In this document: one piece after another, positions 59,555 to 64,000 of the stretch
How the letters are laid out: each line of letters begins with the position of its first letter
Position numbering within the stretch: position 1 is the stretch's first letter
Origin: Edaphochlamys debaryana
Lineage: Eukaryota > Chlorophyta > Chlorophyceae > Chlamydomonadales
Assembly (NCBI GenBank): GCA_016858145.1
Contig: JAEHOE010000042.1
Location: 186,001-250,000, forward strand
DNA length: 64,000 nucleotides
Direction of reading: 5' to 3'
Notes under the pieces: model-generated
Databases searched by the model: none
Told to the model about the DNA's origin: nothing
Seen by the model: only the letters and a program-made list of their open reading frames with translations
Position numbers and translations under genes: made by a program

Positions 59555-62500
59555 ATGACCACAACCTACCGAGCCGCTTTCGGCAACCCCTCGGCTCACC
59601 AGCCCGTGGTGGAGAGCCTCGCAGCCTCGGGCAAAAGCAAGCTGCCCTCCAAACCCGATACCTCCTGCGACTCAGCCATCGCGCGCGCGATCATGGAGGA
59701 GGAGCTGTACGGCAGATACCAGGAATCCGAACGCAAATCCCCAACATCCCCAACCGGGATCCACATCGGCTTTAAGGACACCTTCGACAACCCCGTCAGC
59801 CAGGCCGGGCCCAGCAAAGCCGCGGCGCCCGCGGGCCCGGCTAGACCAGGCGGGCAAGCAGGCCCAGGCCCGGGCCCAGGCGGGCCCTCCAAGGGCCCGG
59901 TACAGGCCCTCAAGGCGCAGGCGGGGCACCGGCGGGCAGCGAGCGAGGGCAGCGGCTCGGCGCCGTCCCCATCCGCCCCACGTGCCCCCCCGACGGGCAG
60001 CGCCCGCAGCAGCCGACCAGGCACGCCCGTGGACGATGCCGCGCTAGCACGCCAGCTGCAGCGGGCAAGTGGGAGTTGGGGCGCGGGAGATGGGGTGGGA
60101 GGGCTCAGCGCCGAAGATAGGAGATGAAAAACAGCGCGGGTGTGGGTGGTGGGGAGTACAGGGTGCCGGGTGCTGAAGGGGCCGTGCTGTTAGGCTCGGT
60201 TCGGGTTCCAGTAGGGGTTGCAGATCTGGGATGGCGGAGGGAAAGCCAGGGGCTTGGTGGCAGCCTGTGGTCTCAACAGGTTTGGGCAGCTTTGGCTGGT
60301 CCTGGTCTAGCGTTCGGAGTGCCTTCAGACGTGGGGCGTGGCGCAAAGGTGCTCGCGGTCCCAACATCACAACTTTGTCCTTCGCAGGTGGAGCTAGCGG
60401 CGGTGGAGGATGCCACAGGCGCCCACGCCAGTGAGTGCTGGCGGTGGGGCGGTGGGGCGGAGCAAGGGAGGAAGATGCGGGCGTGAAGGGGCACGCAGGG
60501 AGGGGAGGGGGGAGGTGCAGGGCCTGGTCAGGGGCCAGAGGTGAGGGCACGGGGCCAGGGCACGGGGTCAGGGTCTCCCCTCCCCTCCCAGCTGGGCCAA
60601 TGGCCCCCACCACAGACCCGGGGGCATGCGCCCGCGCAGCCCGCAACTGCGAATCCGCCCCTCCTCCGTGGGGCCTGGCTGCCCGGTCGTTGCCCCCGCT
60701 GGTGTGCATGATGGCCGCTGACCGCTCCCTCTGTCCTTCGCGCTCTCGCTGCCCCTCCCCCTCCCCCACCAGACCTGCTGTTCCCCGGGCTGCTCTCGGA
60801 GCCCTCCTGCCACGAGCTGCAGCTGGGCCGCACGCTCAGCCGTGCGCCGTCCATACGGGTGTGGGGGGGGGGGCCTCCGGACTCGGCGGGTGGCGCTGAG
60901 GGCTGGACGGAATCGGGGAGCGGGGGGGCGGGCGGGCGGGCCACACGGGATGGACGGATGGCGGAAGAGCTGGGCCGGATCGATTGCGTTGCATCTGGGT
61001 TGGGGTGGGGGGGTGGTGGGAAGAGGCAGGGTTGCACGGAGTCGCCAGGGAGAGCGGATGGCGAAAGTTGGACACGCCTTGGGTCCCTGCAGACGCCCCA
61101 CGCAGCCTACGGTAACCCGGCCCTTCGTCCCGCCGTTCTTCTTCCCATATCCCTTGCCTCCCCCTCCGTCCCCTCTTCTCTCCTCCCCCAGATCAGCCCC
61201 CACGTCCTGGCCGCCTCCCAGTTCCCCACGGAGCCCGTGGTCAGCGCCGACCGCCAGCGCCTGCTACAGACGCTCAAGGTGTACGACCTGGCCGAGCGCC
61301 AGGTGGCGGGCGACGGCAACTGCCAGGTGGGCGGGTTCAGAGCTGTACGGCACGGCCGGGGAGCTGATGCACGTGTGTGTGGCGCCGCACAGGGGTACGG
61401 CAGGGTGTAGGGGTGGGCGCGGCACGGTGTGGCGCCGGACGTGGGAGGCGGGGCGCCAGCTGTGCGATGGCGCGAGGCGATCTGGGGTGGGGTTATGTTC
61501 TAAGGGTCCTCGAGCACTCTTGCGACGACATGGGCCAATGGTCGTCCGCCCTTACCCTTCCCCGCCGCCCTCCCTGCGTACCCCTCGCCACCTTCCCACA
61601 GTTCCGCGCCCTCTCCGACCAGCTGTACGGCAACCCCGATCACCACGCTGCCGTACGCTCCGCCGTCGTGTCGCAGCTGCGGCGCAATGCGGAGGCGTAC
61701 AAGGGCTACGTACCGCAGGAGTACGGGTGAGTGGGCGTTGCAACTTGGTGTGTGTGGATGCGGGGGTTGGGGGTGCGCGGTGGGTGGCGGCGCGAGTGGG
61801 GGGCTGGGACCCTGTCGGCGGCCCTTTCTTGACAGCGTAGAGCGGGGCGGATGAATCCCAGTCGCTGCCACGTCGCTTTGGCACGTTTGGCCTTTGGCCT
61901 TGGCTTACGATCTTGGGGTCGGAGGGGGGTGAGCGGGTGTGTGATGTCCAGAGTGGAATGGGGCAGGCGACTGACGTGACGCCGCACCCTCCATGCCTTT
62001 GGGCCCCCTCTCCCCGCACCCCACCCCCCCAAGGGCCTACTGCACTGGGATGGCCAAGTCGAGCACCTGGGGGGACCACGTGACCCTGCAGGTGGGGAAA
62101 TGGGTCCGGGAAAAGGCGAGGGCGAGGGCGAGACACACGGCAAGGGCGAGAGCAAGGGCACGTTACCACCTGGGTGAGACACGCCGCTGGCGGCTGCCAC
62201 GCCGGTCATGCCCTGCGGCATGCACCCACCGCATCTCACGCCGTTTCCCTATGCCGTACCACTGTCGTACGCGCGAATGCACAGGCCGCCGCTGACACGT
62301 ACGGCATGAAGATCACGGTGGTCACGTCCTTCGAGAAGTGCCCCGTCATCAACATCGAGCCCGCGCGCCAGACCTCCGGCCGTACGCTGTTTCTGTCCTT
62401 CTGGGCCGAGGTGCACTACAACTCGATCTACCCCGGCAAGGTGAGGCGCCAGGGACCCCAGGATACGATGCAAGAAAGCTTGGCGCCCGCGGCGACCCGC

Positions 62501-62761
62501 CTCCCGGGGTTGGCACCAACCCATCCATCTTCACAAAATGAAATACCTTGTCATGCTGGTGTTCGTGCCGCCATCCTCTTACTCCAACGTGCGCCCCACC
62601 GAGTACCCCGTGTTCCCGCGCTTGCTCCCGACCCCCAGGAGGCCCCCCCGCTGGGCGCCACGTCAGCGGGCGCGCTGCCGCCGCCCACCAAGCCCACCAA
62701 GGTGCTGGGCAGCAAGGTGCTCGGCCGCGTCGTGGACGAGCTGTCGGGCAGGCAGCGGTAG
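59555..62761 (+). CDS. OTU-domain cysteine protease (deubiquitinase-like)
   Basis: OTU proteases cleave ubiquitin chains. Eight in-phase exons: 59555-60064, 60388-60430, 60773-60858, 61192-61326, 61602-61726, 62034-62091, 62285-62440, 62639-62761, giving 411 residues. The catalytic Asp and Cys are in VAGDGNCQFRALSDQLYG and the catalytic His in FWAEVHYNSIYP. Between them come YVPQEYGAYCTGM, WGDHVTLQAAADTYG and KITVVTSFEKCPVINIEP, the arrangement of the plant OTU9/10/11/12-like group. The N-terminal ~170 residues are Ser/Pro/Ala/Gly-rich and probably disordered, beginning MTTTYRAAFGNPS. The C-terminal ~40 residues are Pro-rich then basic. The first intron seems to use a GC donor (cgg|gcaagt). 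An intron splits the catalytic motif between Gln and Phe. The start is the first in-frame Met after a GC-rich leader. Confidence 0.94.
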
Positions 62762-64000
62762 CCACGTGATGGGTGGGGTGGGCGGCCGGCGGGCGCTGGC
62801 TGCAGCGGCGCGGCGCGTCAGTGAGGGGCGGCTCGCAAGCCTGCGGCCCCCGGACGCCCCTACCTGGCTGCAGCCGCAGCCGCAGCCGTAACGGCGAGAG
62901 CGGCGTTCCAGGGTTCGTCGCGGCGGCCGCTCTCACGCGCCCGGGGCAAAGCACGCGGAGGCTTGCAACCGCAGCGAGCCCCCGTTTGCGTGCATCTGGG
63001 AGAGGCGGGCTGGACGCGCGGGAGTCCGGTCCAGCGAGCAGCGAGCGCATGGGGTGTGGCGGGGGCCCGGCGGCAGAGGCGGGCAGGTCGCCTGTGCCCT
63101 GCCCTGCCAAGGGCGGGAGCGGGGCCGGCCTGAGTGAGCTAAACACGGGGGGTGCGGCCGGGCTGAAGGCGTTCGCGGCGTGGGGCTCGGGCGCTACGCT
63201 GACAAGGAGGGTGCAGCGGGGATAGAGTGGGGGGAGCCAGCGTGCTGTCGAGCTCCCCGTGTGGGGACGGCTGGCGGAGCGGGCCGCAATGATGCACCGC
63301 AGAGCAGAGAGGTGAAGGGCAGCGGGTGCGAACGACGAGCACGAGGGAAGGCCTGGTGAAAGGTAGGCTCGCAGCAGCTCGACTGTACAGTTAACAGCAT
63401 CACTAGCGGATTGTCAAGATTACGCTTCGGTGGATGGCGGGGTGATAGCGCCATTGATCCAACAAGAATGATAGCAAGTTGGGTATGCTTCTGGTGGCCC
63501 GGGCTGGATTGACGTGTCTGTTCTGATCGTTTAGTGGCAGGGCCAGTGCCAAAGCAGCATCTATTGGAGATCCGCTTAGTACGCAATCGCCGTTCTGGCG
63601 TAAGGAGACATCTGGTGGGCTTCTCGGTCAAGCAATATCACTCCGAACGAGGTCAGTGCAGTGATGGCTCGTTCTTGATGGCTGCTGTGTTGCGTTGCAG
63701 CCATGCCTAACATGTTGTCGCTGTGCATTTGGCTTTATCTGTTCGCCCCTGGTGGCACAGCAATGTGCTCCAGGGGGCTTGTGGTTGTTTTGGGTGGGGT
63801 GTAGGGTGTGTGGGCAGGCAGCCCTCACACGCGGCCCAAAGGTGTATGAAGTTTCCAGGTGTACGGTTTCTGCTGTTTTGCTTGTGAGGTGCAAGACGCT
63901 GTTGCCTTCAGGTGCAAGCGTGTGACACTGCCGGCCGGGGACGTAGGATTTGGCCCGGACCTCTGCTCGCACGGGTCGTGTTCCGCGCAGGATCCTTGAG
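62762..64000. other. Downstream region to window end
   Basis: Holds the OTU gene 3' region. Short open frames on both strands lack any recognisable domain. The last ~650 bp is less GC-rich. A gene may begin beyond the window. Confidence 0.5.

Overview
The window is nuclear DNA from a green alga, most likely a volvocine chlorophyte (Chlamydomonas/Volvox/Gonium relatives). Supporting signs are a pherophorin extracellular-matrix gene with Pro-rich rods, very GC-rich intron-dense genes with C/T-rich acceptor tracts, an acylated PAS-guanylate cyclase, an FNT/NAR1-type anion channel and a TGTAA polyadenylation word. Species cannot be named from sequence alone. I rebuilt nine protein genes by hand from splice sites; in every model the reading phase is kept across all exons, except at a few long C-runs that look like one-base indels.

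Layout: (1) 1-8186 (+), 3' part of a giant pherophorin with four N-type domains, a C-terminal pherophorin domain, Pro-rich rods and a Cys-bounded ~96-residue repeat. (2) 10129-16056 (+), a TBC1D19-like TBC-domain protein. (3) 17516-19484 (-), a degenerate ankyrin-repeat protein. (4) 20646-23931 (-), a formate/nitrite transporter family channel with a plastid-type N-terminus. (5) 27836-37623 (-), a ~2020-residue guanylate cyclase with an N-terminal acylation motif and a PAS domain split by two huge low-complexity insertions. (6) 39918-46666 (+), an FBXO21-like protein (F-box, SirB1/transglutaminase-like, YccV/HspQ-like). (7) 47488-49292 (+), D-aminoacyl-tRNA deacylase. (8) 51185-53504 (-), an arrestin-domain protein. 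(9) 53542-58421, 3.25 head-to-tail copies of a 1,498-bp unit. (10) 59555-62761 (+), an OTU-family cysteine protease. The gaps between genes hold small repeats and no gene I could support. No tRNA, rRNA, CRISPR array or intact transposon was recognised.

The genes do not form an operon or an obvious pathway; they are ordinary eukaryotic neighbours covering matrix, Rab/trafficking (TBC, arrestin-like), ubiquitin (F-box and OTU), anion transport, cGMP signalling and translation quality control. The most unusual theme is structural. In at least four genes the exon-intron junction itself has been tandemly copied into the flanking intron or 3' region, with spacings of about 65-310 bp. One case gives three competing terminal exons in the FBXO21-like gene. 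Other points are five inferred GC-AG introns among about 85, the split PAS domain, the Cys-bounded pherophorin repeat and the near-identical 1.5-kb array starting 38 bp upstream of the arrestin-like gene.
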